This document shows, piece by piece, positions 1 to 9,195 of a stretch of 64,000 nt of DNA. The stretch is from Aeromonas veronii (lineage in GTDB: Bacteria > Pseudomonadota > Gammaproteobacteria > Enterobacterales > Aeromonadaceae). Location of the stretch: NCBI RefSeq assembly GCF_040215105.1, contig NZ_CP157875.1, forward strand, positions 2,967,501 to 3,031,500. Reading direction: 5' to 3'. Within the stretch, counting starts at the first letter, position 1, and each line of letters opens with the position of its first letter. The translations under genes were made by a program, and so were the position numbers. The notes under the pieces are model-generated. The model saw only the letters and a program-made list of their open reading frames with translations. It was not told where the DNA came from and did not search any database.

Positions 1-1
1 C

Positions 2-1408
2 GCGGCCTACGCGGTCAAGCTGACCCGGGACGCGGAATACGATCTCTCCGACCAGCTAGACCTCAGCCTGGTGGACAAGATGAGTGATGGCTTGAAGCAG
101 CGCCTCACCGCCATGCCGGTGCGCTTCGTCTACGAGCGGGAGATGCCCGCCGCCATGATAAGCTTCCTCAAACTCAAGCTGCAGATAAGCTCATACGACG
201 CCATCATGCCCGGCGGTCGTTATCACAACTTCAAGGACTTCATCGGCTTCCCCAACGTGGGCCGGGATTATCTCGAAAACCCCAAGCTGCCGGCGCTGGA
301 TTGCCGCGACTTCGACGGCTTCGTCAACGCCTTCGACGCCATCGCCAAGCAGGATATTCTGCTGTATTACCCCTATCACAAGTTCCATCACTTCACGGAA
401 TTGGTGCGTCAGGCAGCGTTTGACCCGGCAGTAAGCGCCATACGCATCAATATTTACCGGGTCGCCAAGAAGTCGCGCATCATTCACTCCCTCATCGACG
501 CCGCCAACAACGGCAAGAAGGTGACCGTGGTGGTGGAGCTGCGCGCCCGCTTCGACGAAGCGGCCAACATCGACTGGGCCAACATCCTCACCGATGCGGG
601 GGTCAAGGTGGTGTTCGGGGTGCCGAGCCTCAAGATCCACTCCAAGCTCTGCCTCATCACCCGCCACGAACACGGCGAGGCGGTGCGCTACGCCCACATC
701 GGCACCGGCAACTTCAACGAGAAGACCGCCAAGATCTACACCGACTTCTCCCTGCTGACCCGCCACCCGGACATCACCGCCGAGGTGGAGGGGGTGTTCG
801 AGTACATCGAGTACCCCTACCGGCGCTACAAGTTCAACCACCTGCTGGTCTCCCCCATCAACAGCCGTCGTCAGCTCTATCGCCTCATCGACAACGAGCT
901 GGCCAACGCCAAGGCGGGGCAGCCAAGCGGCATCACCCTCAAGATCAACAACCTGGTGGACAAGGATCTCATCAACCGCCTCTACGCGGCCGGTCAGGCC
1001 GGGGTGCCCATCCAGATGATCATCCGCGGCATGTGCGCCCTGCGCCCCGGCGTGCCGGGCCTGAGCGAGAACATCCAGGTCATCAGCATCATCGACCGCT
1101 TCCTCGAGCACCCCCGCGCCATGGTGTTCCACAACAAGGGCAACCCCCAGCTGTTCATCTCCAGCGCCGACTGGATGAGCCGCAACATCGACGGCCGCAT
1201 CGAGGTGGGCACCCCCATCTACGACGAGCGCCTCAAGCAGCGGATCCTGGACATTCTCCAGCTGCAGCTCGGCGACACCTGCAAGGCCCGCGTCATCGAT
1301 GCGGATCAGAGCAACCAGTACGTGAAGCGGGGCAACCGCCGCAAGGTACGCTCCCAGGTGGCGATTTACGATTATCTCAAACGCATAGAGTCAAACCATG
1401 GACAATAG
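2..1408 (+). CDS. ppk: Polyphosphate kinase (PPK1), C-terminal part
   Basis: Reversible transfer of the ATP gamma-phosphate onto polyphosphate chains. The reading frame is open from base 2, so the gene starts upstream of the window; 468 C-terminal residues are visible. The phospholipase-D-like catalytic half is seen: KIHSKL carries the His that is autophosphorylated in the family, and [19 protein letters not shown] is the second conserved His block. The stop codon lies 11 bases inside ppx, so the two genes are translationally coupled, the usual ppk-ppx arrangement. Missing here: the N-terminal and head domains. Identity is secure from continuous family motifs. Confidence 0.97.
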   Translation, partial: AAYAVKLTRDAEYDLSDQLDLSLVDKMSDGLKQRLTAMPVRFVYEREMPAAMISFLKLKLQISSYDAIMPGGRYHNFKDFIGFPNVGRDYLENPKLPALDCRDFDGFVNAFDAIAKQDILLYYPYHKFHHFTELVRQAAFDPAVSAIRINIYRVAKKSRIIHSLIDAANNGKKVTVVVELRARFDEAANIDWANILTDAGVKVVFGVPSLKIHSKLCLITRHEHGEAVRYAHIGTGNFNEKTAKIYTDFSLLTRHPDITAEVEGVFEYIEYPYRRYKFNHLLVSPINSRRQLYRLIDNELANAKAGQPSGITLKINNLVDKDLINRLYAAGQAGVPIQMIIRGMCALRPGVPGLSENIQVISIIDRFLEHPRAMVFHNKGNPQLFISSADWMSRNIDGRIEVGTPIYDERLKQRILDILQLQLGDTCKARVIDADQSNQYVKRGNRRKVRSQVAIYDYLKRIESNHGQ

Positions 1409-2888
1409 TCTGTACGCCGCTGTCGACCTGGGCTCCAACAGCTTTCACATGGTCATCGCCCGCCTCGCCGAGGGGCGGATGCAGATCGTCGATCGCATCA
1501 AGGAGCGGGTCCGCCTGGCGGAGGGCATGGACGAGCAGCGCCGCATGTCCGAGGAAGCCATGGCCCGCGGCCTCGACTGCCTTGGCCTCTTCGCCGAGCG
1601 CCTCACCAACATCAAGCCGGATCAGATCCGCATCGCCGGCACCTACACCCTGCGCCGCGCCAGCAACGCCCGTGACTTCGTGCGCGAGGCCGCCCTGGTG
1701 CTCAATCACCCGGTCGAGATCATCAGCGGCCAGGAAGAGGCCCGTCTCATCTATCAGGGGGTGGCGCACACCCAGCACATCGAAGGCCAGGTGCTGGTGG
1801 TGGACATCGGCGGTGGCAGCACCGAGCTCATCATCGGCGAAGGGTTCGAACACAAGGCCCTCACCAGCCGCAAGATGGGCTGCGTCAGCTTCACCCAGAG
1901 CTTCTTTGGCAACGGCAAGCTGAGCGAGAAGGCCTTCAACGCCGCCGTGCTGGAGGCCCAGCACCAGCTCGCCCCCATCATCAACCAGTACCGCAAGCTC
2001 GGCTGGCAGAGCTGCCTCGGCAGCTCGGGCTCCATTCGCACCGTGCGGGACGTCTTGCAGGGGGAAGAGTGGACCGATGGCAGCATCACGCTGGCGGGGC
2101 TCGAGCAGCTCAAGACCGAGATGCTCAAGCACAAGAAGGTCGAGCAGCTCAAACTCGCGGGTCTGACCGAAGAGCGCCTGGGGGTGTTCGCCGCCGCGGT
2201 CGCCATCCTGATCGGGCTCTTCACCTCCCTGCCCATCGAGCGGATGGAGTACTCCGACGGCGCCCTGCGTGAAGGGCTGCTGTACGAGTTCGAGGAGCGG
2301 CTGCAGCACCACGACATCCGCGAGCGCACCGCCCTTGCCCTCATCAGCCACTACCGCATCGACAAGCGCCAGGCGGCCCGGGTCGAGCAGAGCGTGCTGG
2401 CCCTGTTCGATGCCCTGAGCGATCCCTGGCAGATGCCCATCGAGCCCTATCGCGCCATCCTCGGCTGGGCGGCGCGGCTGCACGAGATTGGCCTTGCCAT
2501 CAACTACAGCGGCATCCACAAGCACTCCGCCTACATCTTGCAAAACACCGACCTGCCCGGCTTCAACCAGGACGATCAGGCTCTGCTCGCGGCCCTGGTG
2601 CGCTTCCAGCGCAAGGGGCTCAAGCTCGCCGAACTGCCCGCCCTGCCGAACCACGATGAGCAGACGGTGCTGCGCTGCATCCGCATCCTGCGCCTCGCGG
2701 TGGCGGCCCACCACCGACGCCAGGACAATCTGCTGCCGCCGTTGAGGGTGGTCGCCGCCGGGGATCAGCTGGTGGTCACATTGCCGACCGAGTGGTGCGA
2801 GGACAACCGCCTGCTGATGCAGAATCTGGAGAAGGAGCACCGTTACTGTCAGGAGCAGGGCTGGCCCCTGCTGTTTCAACTGAGCTAG
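1398..2888 (+). CDS. ppx: Exopolyphosphatase
   Basis: Processively releases phosphate from polyphosphate ends, opposing PPK. 496 residues, the usual length for Ppx. The ASKHA fold signature is clear: [17 protein letters not shown] at the N-terminus (phosphate-1 loop), [14 protein letters not shown] with the catalytic Glu region near residue 117, and [16 protein letters not shown] (phosphate-2 loop) near residue 135. The C-terminal third, with [20 protein letters not shown], is the HD-like domain that separates long Ppx from short GppA forms. GppA is the only realistic alternative, but fusion to the ppk operon favours Ppx. Confidence 0.96.
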   Translation: MDNSLYAAVDLGSNSFHMVIARLAEGRMQIVDRIKERVRLAEGMDEQRRMSEEAMARGLDCLGLFAERLTNIKPDQIRIAGTYTLRRASNARDFVREAALVLNHPVEIISGQEEARLIYQGVAHTQHIEGQVLVVDIGGGSTELIIGEGFEHKALTSRKMGCVSFTQSFFGNGKLSEKAFNAAVLEAQHQLAPIINQYRKLGWQSCLGSSGSIRTVRDVLQGEEWTDGSITLAGLEQLKTEMLKHKKVEQLKLAGLTEERLGVFAAAVAILIGLFTSLPIERMEYSDGALREGLLYEFEERLQHHDIRERTALALISHYRIDKRQAARVEQSVLALFDALSDPWQMPIEPYRAILGWAARLHEIGLAINYSGIHKHSAYILQNTDLPGFNQDDQALLAALVRFQRKGLKLAELPALPNHDEQTVLRCIRILRLAVAAHHRRQDNLLPPLRVVAAGDQLVVTLPTEWCEDNRLLMQNLEKEHRYCQEQGWPLLFQLS

Positions 2889-2903
2889 CGCCCCTTCCTT
2901 GAT

Positions 2904-2936
2904 GCAAAAGAGGCAGCCCGGTGGCTGCCTCTTTGC
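2904..2936. terminator. Bidirectional terminator between ppx and mgtE
   Basis: A perfect 12-bp stem, AAAGAGGCAGCC / GGCTGCCTCTTT (2907-2918 and 2923-2934) with a CGGT loop, lies 16 bases after the ppx stop and 24 bases beyond the mgtE stop. The A/T-rich stem ends give U-rich ends on both strands, as expected between convergent genes. Confidence 0.85.
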
Positions 2937-2959
2937 TTATGCAGGGTTTTCTTGTCTGC

Positions 2960-4303
2960 TCAGTGCAACTCCGGCAACAGCCACTTGGCAATTTCGAAGT
3001 AGATGATGAGGCCGGTGCCATCCACCAGGGTGGAGATGAAGGGGGCTGAGACCACCGCCGGATCTATCCTGAAGCGGCGCAGCACCATGGGGATCACGGA
3101 GGCAACGGTGGCGCTCCAGAGCACGATGGCGATGATGGTCAGGGTCACCACCATGCCGATCTCGGGGCCCACTCCCAGGCTCCAGGCCCGTACCCAGGCC
3201 GCCAGGGCGATGGCCATGGAGATGAGCAGACCGGTGGAGAGCTCCTTCTTGAGCACCGTGCCGAGGTTTCTCATGCTCACCTCCCCCACCGCCATGGCTC
3301 GCACTATGGTGGTGGTGATCTGGGTGCCGCTGTTGCCGCCGGTGCCGATGAGCAGCGGGATGAAGAAGGCCAGGGCGATGGCCGCTTCCAGCTGCTCCTC
3401 GAAGGCCCGCAGCACGGTGCCGGTGTAGGCCTCGGCCACGAACAGGACGAGCAGCCAGCCCACCCGCTTGCGCCACAGTTGCCAGGGCGTCGCCTGCAGA
3501 TAGGGGGTATCCAGCGGTGACGAGCCCCCTTGCAGCTCCGCATCCTCGGTGGATTCGAGTTCCAGGATGTCGGCGGCGTCGTCCACGTGGAAGACCCCAA
3601 CCAGCCGTCCCCTGTCCTCCACCGGCAGGGTCGAGATGTCGCGATCGATGAGCAGACGGGCCGCCAGCTCCTGATCCGCACGGGCATCGATGCGCACCGC
3701 CTCCCTGTCCATCAGCTCGCTCACCGGCCGCTGAGGGTCGGCGATGAGCAAGGACTTGAGGGTGACGCTGCCGAGCAGGCGCTGATCACCGCTGACCACG
3801 TAAAGCTGCTGGAACGGCAACCCCTTGTCCCAGGCATCGTGGATCCGCTGCTTGGCGATCGCCACCGTCTCCCCCTCATGGATGGCGACGAACTCGTGAC
3901 GCATGTTGGCCCCGACCGATTCGCTCGGCCACTCCAGCAGGGTGGATAGCCCCGACTGCGCCGGTTCGGGGAGGCAGGCGAGCAGTTTGCGGCGCTCGCT
4001 CTCATCGAGCTTGCGCAGGATACCGAGCAGCTCGCGCCGCGGCATGGCCCCCTGCAGCACACCGAGTATGCTGGCGTGCAGGCGCAGCAGCAGCCTGGCG
4101 GCCCCATCCGGTGGCAGGGAGACGAGCAGCTCACTCCCTTGCGGAGCAGGCAGGGTGTCGAAGATGCAGTTGAGCTCTTCCGGACGCAGGGTCAGCAGTT
4201 GGTCGGCCCGCTGGACCGGATCCAGGGTACGGGCGAGCCAGCCCTGCAGGGCAGCCAGGTCGAGCAGTTGATGACGGTTGAGCAGGTGGTGTGTTTTCTT
4301 CAT
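2960..4303 (-). CDS. mgtE: MgtE magnesium transporter
   Basis: Mg2+-selective inner-membrane channel of the MgtE family. 447 residues from ATG at 4303, which has GAGGA eight bases upstream; the frame stays open further upstream, but that extension lies inside the riboswitch and is unlikely to be translated. Domain order matches the family: N-terminal helical domain (about 1-130), paired CBS domains (about 140-255) and a membrane domain from about residue 285 with the signature GTGGNSGTQITTTIVRAM. In known MgtE the cytosolic N and CBS domains close the pore when Mg2+ is high. Expression is probably set by the M-box at 4432-4593. Confidence 0.95.
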   Translation of the reverse strand: MKKTHHLLNRHQLLDLAALQGWLARTLDPVQRADQLLTLRPEELNCIFDTLPAPQGSELLVSLPPDGAARLLLRLHASILGVLQGAMPRRELLGILRKLDESERRKLLACLPEPAQSGLSTLLEWPSESVGANMRHEFVAIHEGETVAIAKQRIHDAWDKGLPFQQLYVVSGDQRLLGSVTLKSLLIADPQRPVSELMDREAVRIDARADQELAARLLIDRDISTLPVEDRGRLVGVFHVDDAADILELESTEDAELQGGSSPLDTPYLQATPWQLWRKRVGWLLVLFVAEAYTGTVLRAFEEQLEAAIALAFFIPLLIGTGGNSGTQITTTIVRAMAVGEVSMRNLGTVLKKELSTGLLISMAIALAAWVRAWSLGVGPEIGMVVTLTIIAIVLWSATVASVIPMVLRRFRIDPAVVSAPFISTLVDGTGLIIYFEIAKWLLPELH

Positions 4304-4431
4304 CACAGATGTCCTCATGTGATCCCGGGGCAAGCCCGGAAGCAGCCGATGAACCGCGGCCGCCGCTTGCAAGAAAACAGCAATTTGATTGACGAGTAAC
4401 AGGCAGGAAATGACGCCGTCCGGCGTGTCTT

Positions 4432-4593
4432 CATCCCCACGTACCAGCTTTAGCACTGCATAACGTATCCGGCACGCCGGAAGCCACTTGGGTTGACACC
4501 TTAATCCGATGAAAACTGTCCTGATCTTGGGCGTCTCTGGACGTCGTGAGATCAGTGGCCTGTGTTTATGCAGGAGCCTCGCCTAACGAGATG
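4432..4593 (-). ncRNA. M-box (ykoK leader) Mg2+ riboswitch of mgtE
   Basis: Read on the minus strand, the leader contains the conserved M-box blocks in order: TCGTTAGGCGAGGCTCCTG near the 5' end, GTCCAGAGACGCC in the middle, AAGGTGTCAACCC, and ATGCAGTGCTAAAGCTGG near the 3' end, closed by CATC/GATG pairing (P1). These correspond block by block to the Bacillus mgtE leader as I remember it. The element ends about 130 bases before the mgtE ATG. Downstream hairpins (an ACGCCG/CGGCGT stem at about 4412-4426 and a CCGGG-type stem near 4325-4340) could be the expression platform; neither has a clear U-tract, so translational or Rho-dependent control is possible. Confidence 0.88.
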
Positions 4594-4631
4594 CTGCGAA
4601 TAGATGCAGGGCCCTGGGCCATGCGGGCGGC

Positions 4632-4660
4632 ATCATCGGCGAGGCGCGACCGGGAGTCAA
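4632..4660 (-). promoter_or_regulatory. Candidate sigma-70 promoter for the mgtE leader
   Basis: TTGACT (4660-4655) and GATGAT (4637-4632) are separated by 17 bases on the minus strand. Start of transcription would fall near 4625, about 30 bases before the M-box. The -10 match is only 4 of 6, so this is a suggestion. Confidence 0.4.
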
Positions 4661-4734
4661 GGCGCCGTGGCTCCTTGCAACGGGTTGTTACAAATTGGCC
4701 GAGAGGGCCTTGAAATAAAGGGCCCTGAAATGAC

Positions 4735-4765
4735 GACTCCCCCGGGCCAGGGCCACGGGGGAGTC
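4735..4765 (-). terminator. Terminator after flgL
   Basis: A perfect 9-bp stem GACTCCCCC / GGGGGAGTC lies 19 bases past the flgL stop. A second smaller inverted repeat (AGGGCC / GGCCCT around 4704-4726) follows in the direction of transcription, with a T-rich stretch between its arms. This ends the flg operon. Confidence 0.7.
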
Positions 4766-4783
4766 ACGGTCAACGAGCGGAGA

Positions 4784-5992
4784 TCAGCGGATATAGTCGA
4801 ACAGGGTCAGCTTGCTTATCTTGCTGAAGGCGAGCTGGGAGGCGCTCATGGCGGCGTCTTCCTTCGACAGCGCCGCGATCACCTCGTACATGTCCGCCTC
4901 GGAGACCTTGGCCCGCGCCTGCTGGTTCAGGGTGCTGAGACCATCGTTCGAGCTCATCACCTGTTCCAGGCTGTTGAGCCGGCTGCCCACGTCCCCCTGC
5001 CTTCGATCGACCTTGGTTCTGGCGTTGTCCATGTGGGTGGTGGCGTCGGCCACCGCCAGCTGGAAGTCATCCGCCGAGATGTTGGGGTCGCGCAAGGCCG
5101 AGATGAAGTCGGACATGCCATTGAGTATGTTGTCGTTCTTGGGGGCATCGAGGGCAAAGGTCTGATCCGCGCTGCCCGCCGGCAAGTCCAGGGTCAGCTC
5201 CAACCCGTTGAAGGCAATCTTGTTGCCCGCGCTGTAGTCGCCACTTTGCACCACGGTACCGCCGCTGTCCTTGATCTCGTAGGTATCCGGCGGGCCCGCC
5301 AGGGTGCTCACGGTGAATTCGTTGCTGGGCAGTGCGGAGTCGTAGTTGTTGCGATAGAAGCTCTCGAAGTTGCCCTGATCCCCCACCCCCACCTGGATGT
5401 TGCCGCTGGTGGCGCTGGCGGTGCGCCGGGTCGCCACCATCTCGAACAGATCGAAGCCCGAATCGTTGGCCGGGATCTGCACGGTCGGCGAGACCTGGAT
5501 GCTGCGCTGGCCCGTGTCCCCCTGGAACACATAGTTGCCGCTCGCATCCTTGACGAAGGGCTGGGTCTTGCTCTGATTGCCGCCGAAGATGAACTCCCCC
5601 TGGGAGTTCTTGCTGTTCATCAGATCGAACATCTGCTTTTGCAGCCCCTCCAGTTCGCTTGCGATGGCGCTGCGCTCCTCGCTGCCCATGGCGGAACTGT
5701 TCGCCTTCTGGATCAGGGTCTTGGCGCTCAACATGGCGGTGTTGATGGAGGATAGCACTGTGTCTTCGTGGCCCAGGCTGTTCTCCAGCAGGCTGCCGTT
5801 GACACTGTACTGCTTGAACAGGTCGATCTCCTTGGTCAGGGCCAGCTTCTGGCTCATGCCGGAGGGATCTTCCCCCGCCCGGGTGAACTTGTCCCCTGTC
5901 ATCAGCTGGTTGTAAGCCGTGTTCTGGCGCTCGCTGACCTTGCTCATGGTGGCCAGATTGCGGTCGTAGATCATGTTGGTGGTGATGCGCAT
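4784..5992 (-). CDS. flgL: Flagellar hook-filament junction protein FlgL (HAP3)
   Basis: Second of the two junction proteins between hook and filament, secreted by the flagellar export apparatus. 402 residues, longer than enterobacterial FlgL but normal for Vibrio/Aeromonas polar systems. The N-terminus MRITTNMIYDRNLATM and the C-terminus (AALSKEDAAMSASQLAFSKI) are the flagellin-like D0/D1 coiled-coil ends; the middle is a Thr/Ser/Gly-rich variable domain. Last gene of the flgB-L cluster, three bases after flgK, followed by a terminator. Confidence 0.95.
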   Translation of the reverse strand: MRITTNMIYDRNLATMSKVSERQNTAYNQLMTGDKFTRAGEDPSGMSQKLALTKEIDLFKQYSVNGSLLENSLGHEDTVLSSINTAMLSAKTLIQKANSSAMGSEERSAIASELEGLQKQMFDLMNSKNSQGEFIFGGNQSKTQPFVKDASGNYVFQGDTGQRSIQVSPTVQIPANDSGFDLFEMVATRRTASATSGNIQVGVGDQGNFESFYRNNYDSALPSNEFTVSTLAGPPDTYEIKDSGGTVVQSGDYSAGNKIAFNGLELTLDLPAGSADQTFALDAPKNDNILNGMSDFISALRDPNISADDFQLAVADATTHMDNARTKVDRRQGDVGSRLNSLEQVMSSNDGLSTLNQQARAKVSEADMYEVIAALSKEDAAMSASQLAFSKISKLTLFDYIR

Positions 5993-5995
5993 GGA

Positions 5996-7996
5996 TTACC
6001 TCACGGACGACAGCAGGGTATCGAAGATGGTCTTGGCGGTGTTGACGATCTGGGCCGAGGCGGCATAGGACTGCTGGAAGCGGATGAGGTTGGCCGCCTC
6101 TTCCTCCAGATTGACCCCGGAGACGCTCTCGTAGATGCCGGTGCTCTGGGTCAATTTGGCCTCGTTGGCCTGCAACAGCGTCTTGGCCTGGCTGGTCTTG
6201 TTGCCCACCCCGGTCACCAGGGCGCTGTAGGCATCGTTGAAGGTCATCTTGTCGTTGCTGGTGGCGGCATTGTTGTTCTTGCGCACCAGCTCCTTGTTTT
6301 GCAGCTCCGCCAGGGCCAGGCCATTGGCGTTGTCGGCGAAACCGTCCTTGTTGTAGCTCAGATGGAAGCTGTCCTTGGCCTCCACCTTGCCGGTGATGCT
6401 GACGTCATAACCCGGCGCCGTCTTGGGATCGGCATACACCTTGGGGCCTCCCAGCGGGCTCTCGAGGGCGGCCATCAGGTTCTGTCCCTTGCTCGAAGCC
6501 GGTGCCACCCCGATGAGGGTGGTGCCGTCCGCCGCATAGACCTCGTAGTTGCCGCTGTTGTCTATCTTGACCACCTGGGGCGCCGCGGGATCCAGGCTGT
6601 TGGTACCAAACCCCGAGCCCGTCCCCGTGTTGTAGACACCGGTCATTTTTATTTCACCGGAGCCGATATTCTGAGAATTTTTATCTGCCTTGATGGGGGA
6701 TGCCAGTGCGATATCCTCCGGGCGCGTGATGGCGGCTTCGAGTCCTGCGGCGGCATACTTGGTCGGCTGCAACAGGATCTTGTCCCCTGCCGCCGGGGTA
6801 CCGGAAAGATCGATCTCGATGCCGTGTCCCGCCACGCCCACCTTGGCGGGCGGCGTGGTGCCCGTCATGAGAGAGGTACGGTTGCCGCTGCCATCGATGG
6901 CGAACACCTCATAACCGGTGGCACTGCTGAACTTCACCTCGTAATCGAAGGTGGTCACCTCGGTCCCCTTGCCGGGCACGAAGCTGACGCTGGCGGCGCC
7001 GCTGCCGGTGTTGCTGCCATAGGGCAGGCCCTTGCTGGCCGCGAGGGTGAAGAGATCCCCGCCAATCTCGTTGTCCAGATCCATCCCCAGCCGGTTCTGC
7101 TGGTTCATGGCATCCGCCATGGCGACGGCCAGCTGCCCCAACTCCCGCTTGGAGGGTTCCAGATCCCGGCGAGCGGCAAAGAGGCCGCCGATGCCGCCAC
7201 CGATGTCCTGATCGTTGATGTCGGCCTTGTTGGTACCGAGGGTGAGTTGCAGAGTCGAGTCCCGGGAGTCGGGGTTGCCCGCCACCACCTTGAACTGCGC
7301 TACCCCGCCATCCAGCACCAGGGAGTGGCCCGTGCTCATGTTCACCAGCATGCTGCCGTTGGGCTGGGTGACGGTACGGATCTCCATCTTCTCGGAGAGC
7401 TGACGCACCGCCTCATCCCGCTGATCGAACAGCATCAGACTCTCTTCCGGCGTCCCCTGGGTGCGGATAATGGCCTGGTTCAGATCGTTGATGCTCTGGA
7501 GCAGGCTGTTGACCCTGTCGGTCTCGTCGCCAATGGTGGCGTTGATGGTGTCCGACTGCTTGTCGAGCTGGGCGGAGAGGGTGTGATAGCGGTTCACCAT
7601 GCCATTGAGTTCGCTCAGGGTGGTCTTGCGACCCCCGATCTCGGCCGGTGACTCGTTGGCGGTGTGAAAGGCCTTGAAATAGGAAGTGATGGTGGTGCCC
7701 ACGCTGTTGCTGCTGTCACCCAGCAGGCTGTCGAGCTGGAACAGCTGATCGTAGCGATTGCCGGAGGCATGGTAGGCGGAGGTGTCACGACGCACCTCCC
7801 CCTGGGCATAGCTGTTGATGACCCGCTGGGTCACCATGTCGCCCGTCCCCAATCCGACGGAGTTGGTATACACCAGGGTGCGCTCACGTACATAGCCCTG
7901 GCTATTGACGTTGACGATGTTGTTACTGGTGGTCTGCAGCAGTCGCTGCTGGGCCATCACACCCGAGGTTCCAATTCCAAGCAGATCGCTTGCCAT
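5996..7996 (-). CDS. flgK: Flagellar hook-associated protein FlgK (HAP1)
   Basis: First junction protein on the hook tip. 666 residues, longer than the roughly 550 of enterobacteria because of an enlarged central domain. The N-terminal block LGIGTSGVMAQQRLLQTTSNNI is the rod/hook-family D0 motif, and the C-terminus ANLIRFQQSYAASAQIVNTA matches the family end. Three bases separate it from flgJ and from flgL, so all three are one transcript. No separate promoter was seen in front of it. Confidence 0.96.
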   Translation of the reverse strand: MASDLLGIGTSGVMAQQRLLQTTSNNIVNVNSQGYVRERTLVYTNSVGLGTGDMVTQRVINSYAQGEVRRDTSAYHASGNRYDQLFQLDSLLGDSSNSVGTTITSYFKAFHTANESPAEIGGRKTTLSELNGMVNRYHTLSAQLDKQSDTINATIGDETDRVNSLLQSINDLNQAIIRTQGTPEESLMLFDQRDEAVRQLSEKMEIRTVTQPNGSMLVNMSTGHSLVLDGGVAQFKVVAGNPDSRDSTLQLTLGTNKADINDQDIGGGIGGLFAARRDLEPSKRELGQLAVAMADAMNQQNRLGMDLDNEIGGDLFTLAASKGLPYGSNTGSGAASVSFVPGKGTEVTTFDYEVKFSSATGYEVFAIDGSGNRTSLMTGTTPPAKVGVAGHGIEIDLSGTPAAGDKILLQPTKYAAAGLEAAITRPEDIALASPIKADKNSQNIGSGEIKMTGVYNTGTGSGFGTNSLDPAAPQVVKIDNSGNYEVYAADGTTLIGVAPASSKGQNLMAALESPLGGPKVYADPKTAPGYDVSITGKVEAKDSFHLSYNKDGFADNANGLALAELQNKELVRKNNNAATSNDKMTFNDAYSALVTGVGNKTSQAKTLLQANEAKLTQSTGIYESVSGVNLEEEAANLIRFQQSYAASAQIVNTAKTIFDTLLSSVR

Positions 7997-7999
7997 AGC

Positions 8000-9088
8000 T
8001 TACAGCTCCATCTCTGTGTTGCCGGTTGCGGAGTAGCCGGCGATGGCGTCACTGCGCAATACCTGTTTCAGTTTGCTGGCATACTGGGGGTCGGTGGCAT
8101 ACCCGGCCTGTTGCAGCGCCTCGAAGTAGCGATCCGGACTATCCACCTTGGCCAATGCCCCCTTGTAACGGGTGCCCGAGGTGAGGAAGTCCACATAGTC
8201 GTTGAAGCTCTCCTCGAACGACTCGTAAGAGCGAAACGCCGCCTTCTGGCGTGAGGCCACCCCTTGTTCGTATTCCAGGGTACTCACCACCGCCTTGGGA
8301 CCATCCCAGCGAGGATCGGCCTTGATGCCAAACAGGTTGTGGGTTATCTGCCCCTCCCCGTCCTTGATCACCCGCTTGCCCCAGCCGCTCTCGAGGGCCG
8401 CCTGGGCCACCAGCACCGCCGGGCTCAGCCCCAGCTTGTCCGCCGCCTTCTTGGCGAGCGGCATCAGCCTGTCCACGAACTCCTCCGGGCTGTCGAACAC
8501 CAGCGCCGTCTTGTCCAATGTACTGCTGTGTCCGGCGGCGATGCCTTGTGCCGGCCCCATGGGGGGAATGGCACGGCGACGGTGGGAAGTGGCCGTCGAT
8601 TGGCTCCCCCCCATCTCGTTATCAGCAAAATCTTTGCCAACTTTTGAGGCCGCAATCAGATCGTTCGGTGCCGAAGTGGGAGGCTGGTAGGGTTTGTAGA
8701 CCCGCTCGGTGCGCTCCGGCAGCCTGAGTACCCGGCCATCGTTGTGGGTAAAGGTCTTCTGCTCGGGGGCCAGCTGCTTGGCCACCATCTCGGCGATACC
8801 AAGGCCCCCCTTGCTCGACATGTCGGCGACCCGCTGTTCATCCAGCATCCCCTCGTAGAACTGGGTGTAGCTGCTGTTCATGGGGTTGCCTTCGGTCAGC
8901 ACAGCGTTGGCCTGGCGCATCCCCTTGAACAGGGTCTGGGTGAAGATGGACTCGAACTGGCGAGCCGCCGCCATCAGCGCCTCTCCTTTGCCCTCCTTGC
9001 TCTGGCTCATCCGGCGCAGCTTGTCCAGGTTCTGGACGTCCTGCACCATGCCAAGGTTGATCCCGCTCTGGGTGTCGAACTCTGCCAT
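8000..9088 (-). CDS. flgJ: Flagellar rod-cap/peptidoglycan hydrolase FlgJ
   Basis: Caps the growing rod and opens the peptidoglycan. 362 residues from ATG at 9088, which has GAGGTAGGT directly upstream; an upstream in-frame extension lacks a ribosome site. N-terminal rod-binding domain (about 20-110, with AARQFESIFTQTLFKGMR), a low-complexity linker, then a C-terminal glucosaminidase/muramidase domain from about residue 190 with the catalytic-Glu motif VAQAALESGWGKR. The two-domain form is the beta/gammaproteobacterial type. It follows flgI after a 107-base gap. Confidence 0.96.
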   Translation of the reverse strand: MAEFDTQSGINLGMVQDVQNLDKLRRMSQSKEGKGEALMAAARQFESIFTQTLFKGMRQANAVLTEGNPMNSSYTQFYEGMLDEQRVADMSSKGGLGIAEMVAKQLAPEQKTFTHNDGRVLRLPERTERVYKPYQPPTSAPNDLIAASKVGKDFADNEMGGSQSTATSHRRRAIPPMGPAQGIAAGHSSTLDKTALVFDSPEEFVDRLMPLAKKAADKLGLSPAVLVAQAALESGWGKRVIKDGEGQITHNLFGIKADPRWDGPKAVVSTLEYEQGVASRQKAAFRSYESFEESFNDYVDFLTSGTRYKGALAKVDSPDRYFEALQQAGYATDPQYASKLKQVLRSDAIAGYSATGNTEMEL

Positions 9089-9195
9089 ACCTACCTCGTT
9101 GCCGCCCGTGGCAAGCCTTTGCCGCCCGGCGTCGACCAGATGGCCTCCCGCCGAGTGACCAGGCTTCGCATCACCGCCTCGACACAAACACCCAT

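Noticed and set aside
191..1132. Long open frame opposite ppk
   Set aside because: Its product is a low-complexity Val/Leu/Gly/Asp/His shadow of the ppk codons with no start site or family.
1377..2879. 500-codon open frame opposite ppx
   Set aside because: It mirrors ppx codon by codon in high-GC DNA; ppx has complete family motifs.
4304..4456. In-frame 51-codon N-terminal extension of MgtE
   Set aside because: It lies in the leader, overlaps the 3' end of the M-box and has no ribosome site; the ATG at 4303 has GAGGA at the right distance and gives the usual family length.
4683..4700. TTTGTAACAA as a possible Ter core
   Set aside because: Short AT-rich match with wrong flanks, as expected by chance.
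5768..7651. 627-codon open frame opposite flgK
   Set aside because: Antisense shadow caused by high GC at third positions; FlgK motifs are on the other strand.
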